Source: an uncultured Clostridia bacterium (GTDB lineage Bacteria; Bacillota; Clostridia; Oscillospirales; Ruminococcaceae). Taken from it: a stretch of DNA of 8,160 nucleotides. The position numbers were made by a program, and so were the translations under genes. Positions 1 to 6,469 of the stretch are shown here, in pieces. Under the pieces are notes generated by a model. The model was given only the letters and a program-made list of their open reading frames with translations. It was not told the origin of the DNA and searched no databases. How positions within the stretch are numbered: the first letter of the stretch is position 1; the number at the start of each line of letters is the position of its first letter. Location of the stretch: the NCBI GenBank assembly GCA_947175655.1, contig CAMWNQ010000075.1:1-8160 (forward strand), written 5' to 3'.

Positions 1-843
1 GGATTATCTTTAATTCTTAATTATTCATTTTTCAGAAATATATCCACAGAAAATATCACTATCAACGCTGGATTCCTAAATAAGACAAAAGTTACTGCAC
101 ATAGGGGATTTTCCTCAAAAGCTCCGGAAAATACAGAACCTGCATTCCAGTATGCGTTTGAAATCGGGGCAGATTTTATTGAACTTGATGTACAGCTTTC
201 AAAAGACGGAAAAATCATTGTTTTCCACGATAAAAATCTTTCAAGAATTACTGGCATAAAGGAACTCGTAAAAAATAAGACCTATAAAGAACTTCTTGAA
301 CTTGATTTCGGAAAATGGTTCAGTAATGACTTTGAAAATACTAAAATTATGACTCTTGATGAAGTTCTTGAAAAATTTTCAAATAAAATAAATCTCAACA
401 TAGAAATCAAAGTATCAGATGATGAAATTACTACTGCCAAATATACTGCACAACTTATTGAAAAATACAACTGTGAAGATACCTGCTATGTAACATCATT
501 TTCATATAATGCACTCAGAACTGTTAAAAAAATCAATTCTGATATCAAAACCGGTCTTATTGCAAATATAATGACATATACTGGATATTTAACGCTTCAG
601 GATATTGATGCTCTCAGTCTTAACAAAAGGTTTGTATCACAGAATCTTATAAATAATCTTCATATGAATGACAAGCGTGTTTTTGTATGGACTGTAAATG
701 AAAAGTCAGAAGCAGAAAAATTTATAAATATGGGTGTTGACAATATTATAACTGATAATCCTGATATGGTAATAAAAACAGTTTCTTCAAAAAGTTCAGA
801 TTCATATATAACTTATTTTCTTGCAAGAATTTTTAATTATTAA
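1..843 (+). CDS. Glycerophosphodiester phosphodiesterase, 5'-truncated by window edge
   Basis: The reading frame is open from base 1 to the TAA at the end, giving the C-terminal 280 residues of a GDPD-family enzyme. These enzymes hydrolyse glycerophosphodiesters to glycerol 3-phosphate and an alcohol in a metal-dependent TIM barrel. The family signature is nearly complete in visible numbering: catalytic H34 in AHRG, E43-N44 in PEN, E61 and D63 in ELDV, the second catalytic pair H76-D77 in FHD, E135 and K137 in NIEIK, W230 in VWTVNE, and the closing TDNP at 251-254. The 33 residues before the barrel look like a linker following another domain. Many clostridial homologues carry an N-terminal multi-pass membrane domain (GPDPase_memb), so this may be a membrane-anchored version, but that part lies outside the window. 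The start is not visible. The next gene has its own promoter, so no operon with it is required. Confidence 0.93.
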   Translation, partial: GLSLILNYSFFRNISTENITINAGFLNKTKVTAHRGFSSKAPENTEPAFQYAFEIGADFIELDVQLSKDGKIIVFHDKNLSRITGIKELVKNKTYKELLELDFGKWFSNDFENTKIMTLDEVLEKFSNKINLNIEIKVSDDEITTAKYTAQLIEKYNCEDTCYVTSFSYNALRTVKKINSDIKTGLIANIMTYTGYLTLQDIDALSLNKRFVSQNLINNLHMNDKRVFVWTVNEKSEAEKFINMGVDNIITDNPDMVIKTVSSKSSDSYITYFLARIFNY

Positions 844-852
844 TTTTCCCCG

Positions 853-881
853 TTGACGTTTTCAGCTTTTTGTGTTAAAAT
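853..881 (+). promoter_or_regulatory. Extended -10 sigma-A-type promoter of the isomerase-like gene
   Basis: TTGACG at 853-858 is followed by a 17-bp spacer and TAAAAT at 876-881. A TG dinucleotide at 873-874 makes an extended -10 element. Transcription would begin near 888, leaving a leader of only about 22 nt that is mostly the ribosome binding site (AAGGAGA, 893-899). The promoter begins 10 bp past the GDPD stop codon. Confidence 0.75.
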
Positions 882-909
882 TATATAAAATATAAGGAGA
901 TTTAAAAAT

Positions 910-1701
910 ATGATTGCTGGAGTTTCAACTGCCTGTCTATATCCCAAATTGCTTGAAGAAAGCCTTTATGACTTAGCATTAAATGGTATTTCAAATGTTG
1001 AGATATTTATAAATACCTATTCGGAATTTCAAAAAAATTTCGCTGTAAGCATTTCGGAAATATTAAATCATTTTGATGTGAACTGCGTTTCAGTTCATCC
1101 TTTCACAGCAGAAATAGAACCAATTATGGCATTTTCAGCTTATGAAAGACGCACAAATGATGCCCTTGAATATTTAAAACATTGCTTTGAGTTTATGAAT
1201 ATTATCAATGCTGGTATTTTTGTACTTCATGGAAATAAGGGAAGTATAAATGCCCCTCGAGAACTCTTCTGTGAACGCTATTCTATGATGTATAACCTTG
1301 GGAAGAAGTTCGGGATTACTGTTGCCCTTGAAAACGTTTCACGCTGTCAGAGTGGCAATCTGGGCTTTCTCAGAGACCTTTCAAATATGCTTGGAGATGA
1401 TATAAAATTTGTGCTTGATACAAAACAGGCTGTACGCTCAAAGGAAAATATATTTGATATTATAAATACTCTGAAAGAAAAAATCGTACATGTTCATCTC
1501 AGTGATAACGGTGAACTTGGTGACTGTCTTATGCTTGGCAAGGGAAGATTAAATATTCCACGTCTCATATCAGATATTTATGCATACAATCCGGATGTTT
1601 CAATAATACTTGAACTGTACCGGAGTAATTTTAATGGAATATCTGATTTAACAAGCAATTATAATATAATATTAAACAATATTAAAAACATTCAGGGATA
1701 A
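910..1701 (+). CDS. Sugar phosphate isomerase/epimerase-like TIM-barrel protein
   Basis: The 263-residue protein fits the xylose isomerase-like/AP endonuclease 2 superfamily, whose members use a metal-bound TIM barrel for sugar isomerisation or epimerisation, or for cutting DNA at abasic sites. Candidate metal or active-site residues at strand ends are H63 (SVHPF), H107 (VLHGNKG), E141 (ALENVS), D170 (FVLDTKQ), H194/H196 with D199 (VHVHLSD), and E235 (IILELY). A GKG turn at 210-212 is also typical. The usual His two residues after the strand-6 Asp is replaced by Lys172. There is no signal peptide, so it is probably cytoplasmic. The ATG has AAGGAGA 10 nt upstream. The length is normal for the family. 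No catabolic partner genes flank it, so the substrate cannot be predicted. The sugar isomerase role is favoured over an endonuclease IV because the full set of endonuclease IV metal ligands is not evident. Confidence 0.8.
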   Translation: MIAGVSTACLYPKLLEESLYDLALNGISNVEIFINTYSEFQKNFAVSISEILNHFDVNCVSVHPFTAEIEPIMAFSAYERRTNDALEYLKHCFEFMNIINAGIFVLHGNKGSINAPRELFCERYSMMYNLGKKFGITVALENVSRCQSGNLGFLRDLSNMLGDDIKFVLDTKQAVRSKENIFDIINTLKEKIVHVHLSDNGELGDCLMLGKGRLNIPRLISDIYAYNPDVSIILELYRSNFNGISDLTSNYNIILNNIKNIQG

Positions 1702-1739
1702 TTATTTCAAAAAAATCATCAATCAATAATAAACAATGA

Positions 1740-1768
1740 CAGGCATATTTTTTCAAATCCTATGCCTG
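1740..1768 (+). repeat. 8-bp inverted repeat between the isomerase-like gene and nrdR
   Basis: CAGGCATA at 1740-1747 and TATGCCTG at 1761-1768 are perfect complements around a 13-nt loop. It lies 38 bp after the isomerase-like stop and 44 bp before the nrdR start. As RNA it could form a modest hairpin, but the sequence after it (AATTTGTATT) is not a good U-tract, so it is at best a weak terminator or attenuator. A protein-binding site is the alternative. A poor -10-like TATTAT follows at 1775-1780. Confidence 0.5.
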
Positions 1769-1796
1769 AATTTGTATTATATATACATCTTATTAG

Positions 1797-1804
1797 AAAG
1801 GAGA
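1797..1804 (+). promoter_or_regulatory. Ribosome binding site that sets the nrdR start
   Basis: AAAGGAGA ends 8 nt before the ATG at 1813. The in-frame ATG at 1762 lies inside the upstream inverted repeat, has no such site, and would add 17 residues before the zinc ribbon that normally begins NrdR. Confidence 0.8.
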
Positions 1805-1812
1805 TTTTTATT

Positions 1813-2268
1813 ATGAAATGCCCTTATTGTAATTCAGGGAATTCAAAAGTCATTGATTCACGTTCATCTGACGGAAAAAAACGCAGAAGACGTGAATGCA
1901 CTGTATGCCACAAGCGTTTTACAACTTATGAAACTATTGAAACTCCCCTGCTTACTGTAAAAAAACGCGATGGTACATATCAGCTTTTTGACAGAAATAA
2001 ACTTATAAAAGGAATTTTTTCTGCAATAAAAAAACGTCCTGTTACGACTGCTCAGGTGGAACAAATAGCTGATTCTGTTGAATCAGCACTTGCAAACAAT
2101 ATGAAAAATATTGTTCCATCAAAAGTTATCGGTGAAATGATACTTGAAAAGCTCAAAGGTATTGACCCTATTGCATATATAAGATTTGCATCTGTATATG
2201 AAGATTTTACTGATATAAAAAGTTTTATCTCTATTATAACTGAACTTGAAGAAGAAACAAAGCAGTAA
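1813..2268 (+). CDS. nrdR: Transcriptional repressor NrdR
   Basis: NrdR is the nucleotide-sensing repressor of ribonucleotide reductase genes. It binds ATP or dATP through an ATP-cone and DNA (NrdR boxes) through an N-terminal zinc ribbon. Both parts are visible. The zinc ribbon has C3 and C6 (MKCPYC) and C29 and C32 (ECTVC), with the invariant VIDSR and RRRREC stretches and KRFTTYET. The ATP-cone runs from about residue 46 (VKKRDG, then FDRNKLIKGIF) to about 136, including the IAYIRFASVY motif. The protein is 151 residues from the chosen ATG, the usual family length. No ribonucleotide reductase gene is adjacent, so it would act in trans. Transcription could come by readthrough from the isomerase-like gene or from a weak promoter in the 111-bp gap; no good promoter is visible there. 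It ends 3 bp from the stop codon of the convergent gene. Confidence 0.97.
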   Translation: MKCPYCNSGNSKVIDSRSSDGKKRRRRECTVCHKRFTTYETIETPLLTVKKRDGTYQLFDRNKLIKGIFSAIKKRPVTTAQVEQIADSVESALANNMKNIVPSKVIGEMILEKLKGIDPIAYIRFASVYEDFTDIKSFISIITELEEETKQ

Positions 2269-2271
2269 TCT

Positions 2272-2694
2272 TTACTGAACACTCAGAATATAATCTGAAT
2301 CATCTTCACTGTAAATTATTGAAGATACTGCTATATTGTCACATACAATAAGTTCAGCAAGAAGATTTCTGTCTTCAGGACTGTAGTTCGTTATTCTGTA
2401 TGTATAAAGAACTGCATCTTTTCCCTTATAGTTCCGGAGCGGAAGTTTCTGCTTATCCTGAATCTGTGCAAAAAGTTCATAACTTTCACTGAATTCTGAT
2501 GGAACTGTTATATCCTTGCTGAACAGTTCTTCAGCTTTCCAACCGTGAAGTGCAAAATAATTTATGCGTTCAGTATCAGTTGATGCTGAAACAACGGCAA
2601 CAGGTTCAGGTTTTTCTTCGCTTTCAGGCATAAGTATAAATCCGGCAATAAGAAGTATGCTTACACCTATGATAATCTTATAATATTTTTTCAT
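2272..2694 (-). CDS. Membrane-anchored DUF4830-like protein of unknown function
   Basis: This is a 140-residue protein. A short basic N-terminus and a hydrophobic segment (about residues 6-22) suggest an uncleaved anchor or signal peptide; no lipobox cysteine is present. A Glu/Pro/Ser/Thr-rich linker (about 23-40) leads to a compact outside domain containing HGWKAEE, a VPSEFSESYELFAQIQ stretch, a YKGKDA motif and a YTYRITNY motif. This order of motifs resembles DUF4830, a small extracytoplasmic domain of Clostridia with no known role; the assignment is from memory of the family pattern. The ATG has AAAGGAGA (2702-2709) 7 nt upstream. It is encoded opposite to every close neighbour except the distant CAP-dockerin gene and looks like a single-gene unit, convergent with nrdR. 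The single cysteine (C118) argues against an internal disulfide. Confidence 0.75.
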   Translation of the reverse strand: MKKYYKIIIGVSILLIAGFILMPESEEKPEPVAVVSASTDTERINYFALHGWKAEELFSKDITVPSEFSESYELFAQIQDKQKLPLRNYKGKDAVLYTYRITNYSPEDRNLLAELIVCDNIAVSSIIYSEDDSDYILSVQ

Positions 2695-2722
2695 AGTTAA
2701 TTTCTCCTTTCGTTTGTCCGTA

Positions 2723-2752
2723 TTTATATTATATGACTATTTCAAGATTCAA
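2723..2752 (-). promoter_or_regulatory. Possible promoter of the DUF4830-like gene
   Basis: On the minus strand TTGAAT (2752-2747), an 18-bp spacer and TATAAA (2728-2723) lie just upstream of the ribosome binding site. An overlapping TATAAT (2733-2728) could instead be the -10 but has only a poor -35. The region is very AT-rich, so chance matches are likely. Confidence 0.35.
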
Positions 2753-2799
2753 ATACATATTAAAAATCAAAAAATCAGGAAACTGAAAAGGAATTCAAA

Positions 2800-3579
2800 A
2801 TGACTGATAATGTGAGAATAGATAAATTTATTTCTGAAAATTCAGAATTCACCAGAAGTCAGACAAAAGAATTGATAAAAAAAGGTCTTGTAAAGTCTGA
2901 CGGGATTATTATTAAAAAATCAGATTTCAAAATCAATCCGGATTTGAACAGAATAGAAGTATCAGGAAATACAATTTCATATAAAAAAGATATATTCATA
3001 CTTCTGAACAAACCGGCTGGATATGTCTGCTCTACTGATGACCCTGATAATCATACAATTCTTGAACTACTCCCACCGGAACTTTCAGGAAAGGTTTTTC
3101 CTGTCGGAAGACTTGATAAAGACTCAGAAGGTATGATTGTTTTGACCAACAACGGGGACTTTTCTCACACTATTTTATCACCCAGAAAGCATATTCCGAA
3201 ATTCTATATTGTGAAACTTGCCGAACCCTTTAAAATTAAATATATTAATCTTTTTAGGGAAGGTCTAGTTTTAAGAAATGGTGAAGTGTGTCTTCCGGCA
3301 GAGGTCAGACCTCTAGAAAATAATGAATTATGGGCTTTTATCAGGATTGAAGAAGGCAAATATCATCAGGTAAAGAGAATGTTTGCTTCTGTAGGAAATC
3401 ACGTTGACTATCTGTTTAGATTTTGTATCGGAAGCCTTGAAATTCCCAGTAAACTGGGAATTGGAGACTATATGGAAATTATGCACAAAGATGTTGAAAA
3501 ACTTCTTCAACCACCCGATTTTAACGTGATTTTCAAAAATTTATATGTACATTTTTCGTCATATTTGATAAACAAATAA
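2800..3579 (+). CDS. rsuA: 16S rRNA pseudouridine synthase, RsuA family
   Basis: This enzyme isomerises a uridine in rRNA to pseudouridine; RsuA proper acts on U516 (E. coli numbering) of 16S rRNA in the small ribosomal subunit. An S4 RNA-binding domain occupies about residues 5-50 (RIDKFISENSEFTRSQ, then KKGLVKSDG). The catalytic domain follows, with LLNKPAGYVCS at 68-78 and the catalytic GRLDKDSEGMIVLTNNGD at 103-120, where D106 is the nucleophilic aspartate. The C-terminal EEGKYHQVKRMFASVGNHV at 184-202 matches the RsuA subgroup rather than RluB/RluE/RluF, which usually have an NREVRRM-type sequence, so the 16S target is preferred. About 23 residues after LLQPP (from 237) form a tail beyond the usual end. 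The ATG is preceded by AAAAGGAA 6 nt upstream. It appears to be a single gene: it diverges from the DUF4830-like gene, and ugpC downstream has its own promoter. I see no clear promoter or terminator for it. Confidence 0.88.
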   Translation: MTDNVRIDKFISENSEFTRSQTKELIKKGLVKSDGIIIKKSDFKINPDLNRIEVSGNTISYKKDIFILLNKPAGYVCSTDDPDNHTILELLPPELSGKVFPVGRLDKDSEGMIVLTNNGDFSHTILSPRKHIPKFYIVKLAEPFKIKYINLFREGLVLRNGEVCLPAEVRPLENNELWAFIRIEEGKYHQVKRMFASVGNHVDYLFRFCIGSLEIPSKLGIGDYMEIMHKDVEKLLQPPDFNVIFKNLYVHFSSYLINK

Positions 3580-3603
3580 TTATAACTTTGGGAATTTAGT
3601 GCA

Positions 3604-3632
3604 TTGCAAATTTTAATAAAATTTGTTATTAT
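3604..3632 (+). promoter_or_regulatory. ugpC promoter with a perfect inverted repeat in its spacer
   Basis: TTGCAA (3604-3609), a 17-bp spacer and TATTAT (3627-3632) form a good sigma-A-type promoter; transcription would start near 3639, giving a leader of about 70 nt. CAAATTTTA (3607-3615) and TAAAATTTG (3617-3625) are perfect complements around one central base, so a 19-bp palindrome fills the space between -35 and -10. This is where a repressor operator would sit; the regulator is unknown. A second TATTAT lies at 3635-3640. Confidence 0.65.
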
Positions 3633-3646
3633 ATTATTATAGCTAA

Positions 3647-3669
3647 TGCTACGTGTTTTTATGCTACGT
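3647..3669 (+). repeat. Direct repeat of ATGCTACGT in the ugpC leader
   Basis: ATGCTACGT occurs at 3647-3655 and again at 3661-3669, a 14-bp period, with T-rich sequence after each copy. Both fall just downstream of the predicted transcription start and before the ribosome binding site. It may be a regulatory site or a small tandem duplication. Confidence 0.55.
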
Positions 3670-3692
3670 TTTAGGATTGGCAAAATTTTTAT

Positions 3693-3699
3693 GGGAGGA
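3693..3699 (+). promoter_or_regulatory. Ribosome binding site that sets the ugpC start
   Basis: GGGAGGA ends 10 nt before the ATG at 3710. The frame is open back to a GTG at 3653, but that codon lies in the direct repeat without a binding site and would add 19 residues before the usual start of the ATPase. Confidence 0.7.
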
Positions 3700-3709
3700 C
3701 TTATTTGAA

Positions 3710-4849
3710 ATGGCAGGTTTAATTTTAAAACATATTTATAAAAAGTATCCGGGCGGTGTTGTTGCCGTTTCCGACGTTGACTTTGAAATCAAAGATAAGG
3801 AATTTATAATTCTTGTTGGACCTTCAGGCTGTGGTAAATCTACAACTCTTCGTATGATTGCAGGTCTTGAAGAAATCTCAGAAGGAGAACTTTACATCGG
3901 TGACCGTCTCGTTAACGATATCGCTCCTAAGGACAGAGATATTGCGATGGTTTTCCAGAACTACGCTCTTTATCCACATATGACTGTTTTCGATAATATG
4001 GCATTCGGTCTTAAGCTTAGAAAAGTTCCTAAGGACGAAATCGAAAGAAAGGTTAACGAAGCTGCTAAGATTCTCGACCTTTCACACCTTCTTGAAAGAA
4101 AACCTAAGGCTATGTCTGGTGGTCAGCGTCAGAGAGTTGCGATGGGTCGTGCTATCGTTCGTTCACCACAGGTATTCCTTCTCGACGAACCTCTTTCAAA
4201 CCTTGATGCTAAGCTCCGTGCTCAGATGAGAACAGAAATCTCAAAACTCCACAAGAAGCTTGGTACTACATTTATCTACGTTACTCACGATCAGACTGAA
4301 GCTATGACTCTTGGTGACAGAATCGTTGTTATGAAAGACGGTTTTGTTCAGCAGATTGATACTCCTCAGGTTCTTTATGATCACCCAGTTAACCAGTTCG
4401 TTGCTGGATTCCTTGGCTCACCTCAGATGAACTTCATTGATGCTGTTCTTAAGGATGACCTTGGTCAGTATGTTGTTGAATTTGGTTCAGAAGATTCAAG
4501 AGGCAAGAAGGGCGTTAAGTATCAGATTATTGTTCCTGATTCAAAGGTTACACGTGACCTCGCAAGCTATGTAAACAAGGAAGTTGTTCTTGGTATCCGT
4601 CCAGAAAACGTTCACGATGAGCAGATGTATCTCTCAAACGCTACTACAGGTATTGTAAACTGTACAGTTGAAATTACTGAAATGATGGGTGCTGAAACTT
4701 ATCTTTACCTTAACTGCGAAGGAACTCCTATCACTGCAAGAGTTTCTTCACGTTCAACAGCAAAGGCTGGAGATGAAATTCAGGTTGCTCTTGACCCTAA
4801 CAGAATTCACCTCTTTGATAAGGAAACAGAACGTACAATTATTAGCTAA
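3710..4849 (+). CDS. ugpC: Carbohydrate ABC transporter ATP-binding protein (UgpC/MsmK/MalK type)
   Basis: This is the ATPase subunit of CUT1-type ABC importers, which powers uptake of oligosaccharides or glycerol phosphates from the inner face of the membrane. From the chosen ATG it has 379 residues, close to the usual 360-380. Visible motifs are Walker A GPSGCGKST at 37-45, Q-loop Q83, the signature MSGGQRQR at 135-142, Walker B VFLLDE at 155-160, D-loop SNLDA at 163-167, and the switch H193 in VTHDQTEA. From about 240 a C-terminal TOBE/MalK regulatory region follows (LGIRPENV is typical). No permease or binding-protein gene is adjacent, so like streptococcal MsmK it probably serves several transporters; this is inference. 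Codon choice differs from the neighbours: AAG, GAC and ATC are frequent and ATA is rare, as expected for strong expression. msmK is an equally good name. The gene has its own promoter and terminator and looks monocistronic. Confidence 0.94.
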   Translation: MAGLILKHIYKKYPGGVVAVSDVDFEIKDKEFIILVGPSGCGKSTTLRMIAGLEEISEGELYIGDRLVNDIAPKDRDIAMVFQNYALYPHMTVFDNMAFGLKLRKVPKDEIERKVNEAAKILDLSHLLERKPKAMSGGQRQRVAMGRAIVRSPQVFLLDEPLSNLDAKLRAQMRTEISKLHKKLGTTFIYVTHDQTEAMTLGDRIVVMKDGFVQQIDTPQVLYDHPVNQFVAGFLGSPQMNFIDAVLKDDLGQYVVEFGSEDSRGKKGVKYQIIVPDSKVTRDLASYVNKEVVLGIRPENVHDEQMYLSNATTGIVNCTVEITEMMGAETYLYLNCEGTPITARVSSRSTAKAGDEIQVALDPNRIHLFDKETERTIIS

Positions 4850-4882
4850 TAAATTAATATATCTGTATTTTTTAAGCTTTAC

Positions 4883-4912
4883 AGGGGCGGATTTTTCCGC
4901 CCTTTTGTTTTG
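4883..4912 (+). terminator. Intrinsic terminator after ugpC
   Basis: GGGCGGA (4885-4891) pairs with TCCGCCC (4896-4902) around a TTTT loop, with a G-T and an A-T pair possible below, followed by the T-rich TTTTGTTTTGT. It lies about 35 bp after the ugpC stop and before the secD promoter, so it separates the two units. Confidence 0.9.
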
Positions 4913-4968
4913 TAGATTTAAATAGAGGTATTTTCACAACATTTTCATCAAATATATATCACAATCTA

Positions 4969-4997
4969 TTGACTTATTGGAAATTTTGTAATATAAT
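4969..4997 (+). promoter_or_regulatory. Near-consensus promoter of the secDF operon
   Basis: TTGACT at 4969-4974, a 17-bp spacer and a perfect TATAAT at 4992-4997 predict a start near 5004 and a leader of about 44 nt. The 56 bp between the ugpC terminator and this promoter show nothing else recognisable. Confidence 0.85.
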
Positions 4998-5035
4998 TAT
5001 TGTAATTGTCAGTACAGACATATTTTTTATTTTAT

Positions 5036-5042
5036 AGGAGGT
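5036..5042 (+). promoter_or_regulatory. Ribosome binding site that sets the GTG start of secD
   Basis: AGGAGGT ends 5 nt before the GTG at 5048. The in-frame ATG at 5006 would place this site inside the coding region, sits at the predicted transcription start, and has no binding site of its own. Confidence 0.8.
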
Positions 5043-5047
5043 TAACC

Positions 5048-6469
5048 GTGAAAAAGAAAAAAAATCAAAAAGCTGTTTTCTTTGTTGTCTTTGCCCTGAT
5101 AATCGCTTTTGCTTGTTCTACTGTATTTGGTCTTGACACTCAATACGGGGATATTGTTACAACCAGAATAAAAGGCGTTGATGATATTCGTCTTGGCATT
5201 GATATTCAGGGTGGCGTTGATGTTACTTTCAATCCTGCCGGAGATTATGACGCTGACGAAAAACAGCTTGATGCTGCTACTGCTGTTATTGAAAACAGAC
5301 TTAATTCACTTAACATCAATGACTATGAAGTCTATAGTGATGCAAAAAGTGACAGAATTATTGTGCGTTTCCCTTGGCAGGCTGGTGAAACTAATTTTGA
5401 CCCTGCTGTTGCCGTTAAGGAACTCGGCGAAACAGCTGAACTCACTTTCAGAAGAGGTACAGACTCTGAAACTGATGAGGAAACAGAAGAAATTATCCCT
5501 ACAGGTGAAATCATCCTCAATGGTGCTGATGTAAAATCCGCTGAACCCGGAAGCCAGTACAATGATACTACAGGTTCTTATGAATACGTTGTACAGCTTG
5601 AACTCAATGAACCCACCGGTAAGGATAAATTTGCCGCTGCTACTGCTGAATTAGCCGGCACTGACATTCCAATCTCAATATGGATGGACAACACTATGAT
5701 TTCATATCCTACTGTAAGCACTGCTATCACTGACGGAAAAGCTGTTATCTCAGGAGATTTCACTTATGAATCAGCAAAAAGCCTTTCAGATAAAATAAAT
5801 TCCGGTGCATTGCCTTTCAAAATGGAAACCTCAAACTTCAAGACTATGGACCCTACAATGGGAAAAGGTTCTCTTAATGCTATGATTCTTGCCGGACTTA
5901 TTGCTTTCGGATTTATTGCAATTTATATGATAATTCTTTACAGACTCCCTGGATTTGTTTCTGTTATAGCTCTTATCGGACAAGTTGCGGGAACTCTTGC
6001 TGCTATTTCGGGCTGGTTCGGATTTATGCCAAGTTCAACACTTACAATACCTGGTATTGCCGGAATTATTCTTGCTGTAGGTATGGGAGTTGATGCAAAT
6101 ATTATAACAGGTGAACGTATAAAAGAAGAACTCAATGCCGGAAAGTCACTTGATTCTGCTCTTAAAATATCATACAAAAGAGCATTCACTGCTATTTTTG
6201 ACGGAAATATAACAGTTGTTTTCATTGCAATTATTCTTATGGGTGCTTTTGGAGTTCCTTCAAGTCCTTTTGCAAGACTTCTTCATGTATTCTTTATGGC
6301 ATTCGGTGCTACTACTGAGGGTGTAATATATTCATTCGGATATACTCTTCTTGTCGGAATTATTCTTAACTTTATTATGGGCGTATTTGCTTCAAAACTT
6401 ATGGTTATATCACTTTCAAAGTTTGAAGCATTTAAAAATAAAAAGCTTTATGGAGGTGCTGAAAAATGA
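5048..6469 (+). CDS. secD: Protein translocase subunit SecD
   Basis: SecD, with SecF, forms the membrane RND-type motor that uses the proton gradient to aid the late steps of Sec protein export. The GTG start gives 473 residues beginning with a lysine-rich stretch. TM1 is at about 9-28, followed by the conserved LGIDIQGG motif at 49-56. The large extracytoplasmic domain spans about 57-272 and includes VIENRLNSLNI and an acidic stretch at 138-149. The C-terminal membrane domain starts near 277 with YRLPGF at 298-303, GIAGIILAVGMGVDANIITGERIKEE at 336-361 (D349 lies in the conserved membrane Asp motif), and YKRAFTAIFDGN at 376-387. Between ILMGAFG (396-402) and VIYSFGYTLLVG (426-437) there are roughly 20 extra residues compared with the compact linker I expect from E. 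coli SecD. The stop overlaps the secF start in ATGA, so the two are translationally coupled. No yajC is adjacent. Confidence 0.95.
   Translation: MKKKKNQKAVFFVVFALIIAFACSTVFGLDTQYGDIVTTRIKGVDDIRLGIDIQGGVDVTFNPAGDYDADEKQLDAATAVIENRLNSLNINDYEVYSDAKSDRIIVRFPWQAGETNFDPAVAVKELGETAELTFRRGTDSETDEETEEIIPTGEIILNGADVKSAEPGSQYNDTTGSYEYVVQLELNEPTGKDKFAAATAELAGTDIPISIWMDNTMISYPTVSTAITDGKAVISGDFTYESAKSLSDKINSGALPFKMETSNFKTMDPTMGKGSLNAMILAGLIAFGFIAIYMIILYRLPGFVSVIALIGQVAGTLAAISGWFGFMPSSTLTIPGIAGIILAVGMGVDANIITGERIKEELNAGKSLDSALKISYKRAFTAIFDGNITVVFIAIILMGAFGVPSSPFARLLHVFFMAFGATTEGVIYSFGYTLLVGIILNFIMGVFASKLMVISLSKFEAFKNKKLYGGAEK

Noticed and set aside
1773..1787. Imperfect palindrome TGTAT-N5-ATACA before nrdR, considered as an NrdR box for autoregulation.
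   Set aside because: The arms are in the opposite sense to the ACA...TGT pattern of known NrdR boxes, the second box expected nearby is absent, and the region is so AT-rich that such a match is likely by chance.
1762..1812. Upstream extension of nrdR from the ATG at 1762.
   Set aside because: No ribosome binding site, it falls in an inverted repeat, and it would add 17 residues before the zinc ribbon that conventionally starts the protein.
2283..2298. TCAGA...TCTGA inverted repeat near the end of the DUF4830-like gene, considered as a terminator for nrdR.
   Set aside because: Only a 5-bp stem with an AT-rich loop and no T-tract after it on either strand; it also lies inside the coding region.
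4689..4925. Open frame of 78 codons overlapping the end of ugpC.
   Set aside because: It is an out-of-frame shadow of ugpC running through its terminator, with no binding site and no recognisable protein features.
4913..4968. Gap between the ugpC terminator and the secD promoter, considered for a small RNA or riboswitch.
   Set aside because: Only AT-rich sequence is visible, with no stable hairpin, promoter or conserved motif that I recognise.
5178..5534. Open frame of 118 codons inside secD.
   Set aside because: Leucine- and lysine-rich out-of-frame reading of a well-supported secD, without its own start signals.
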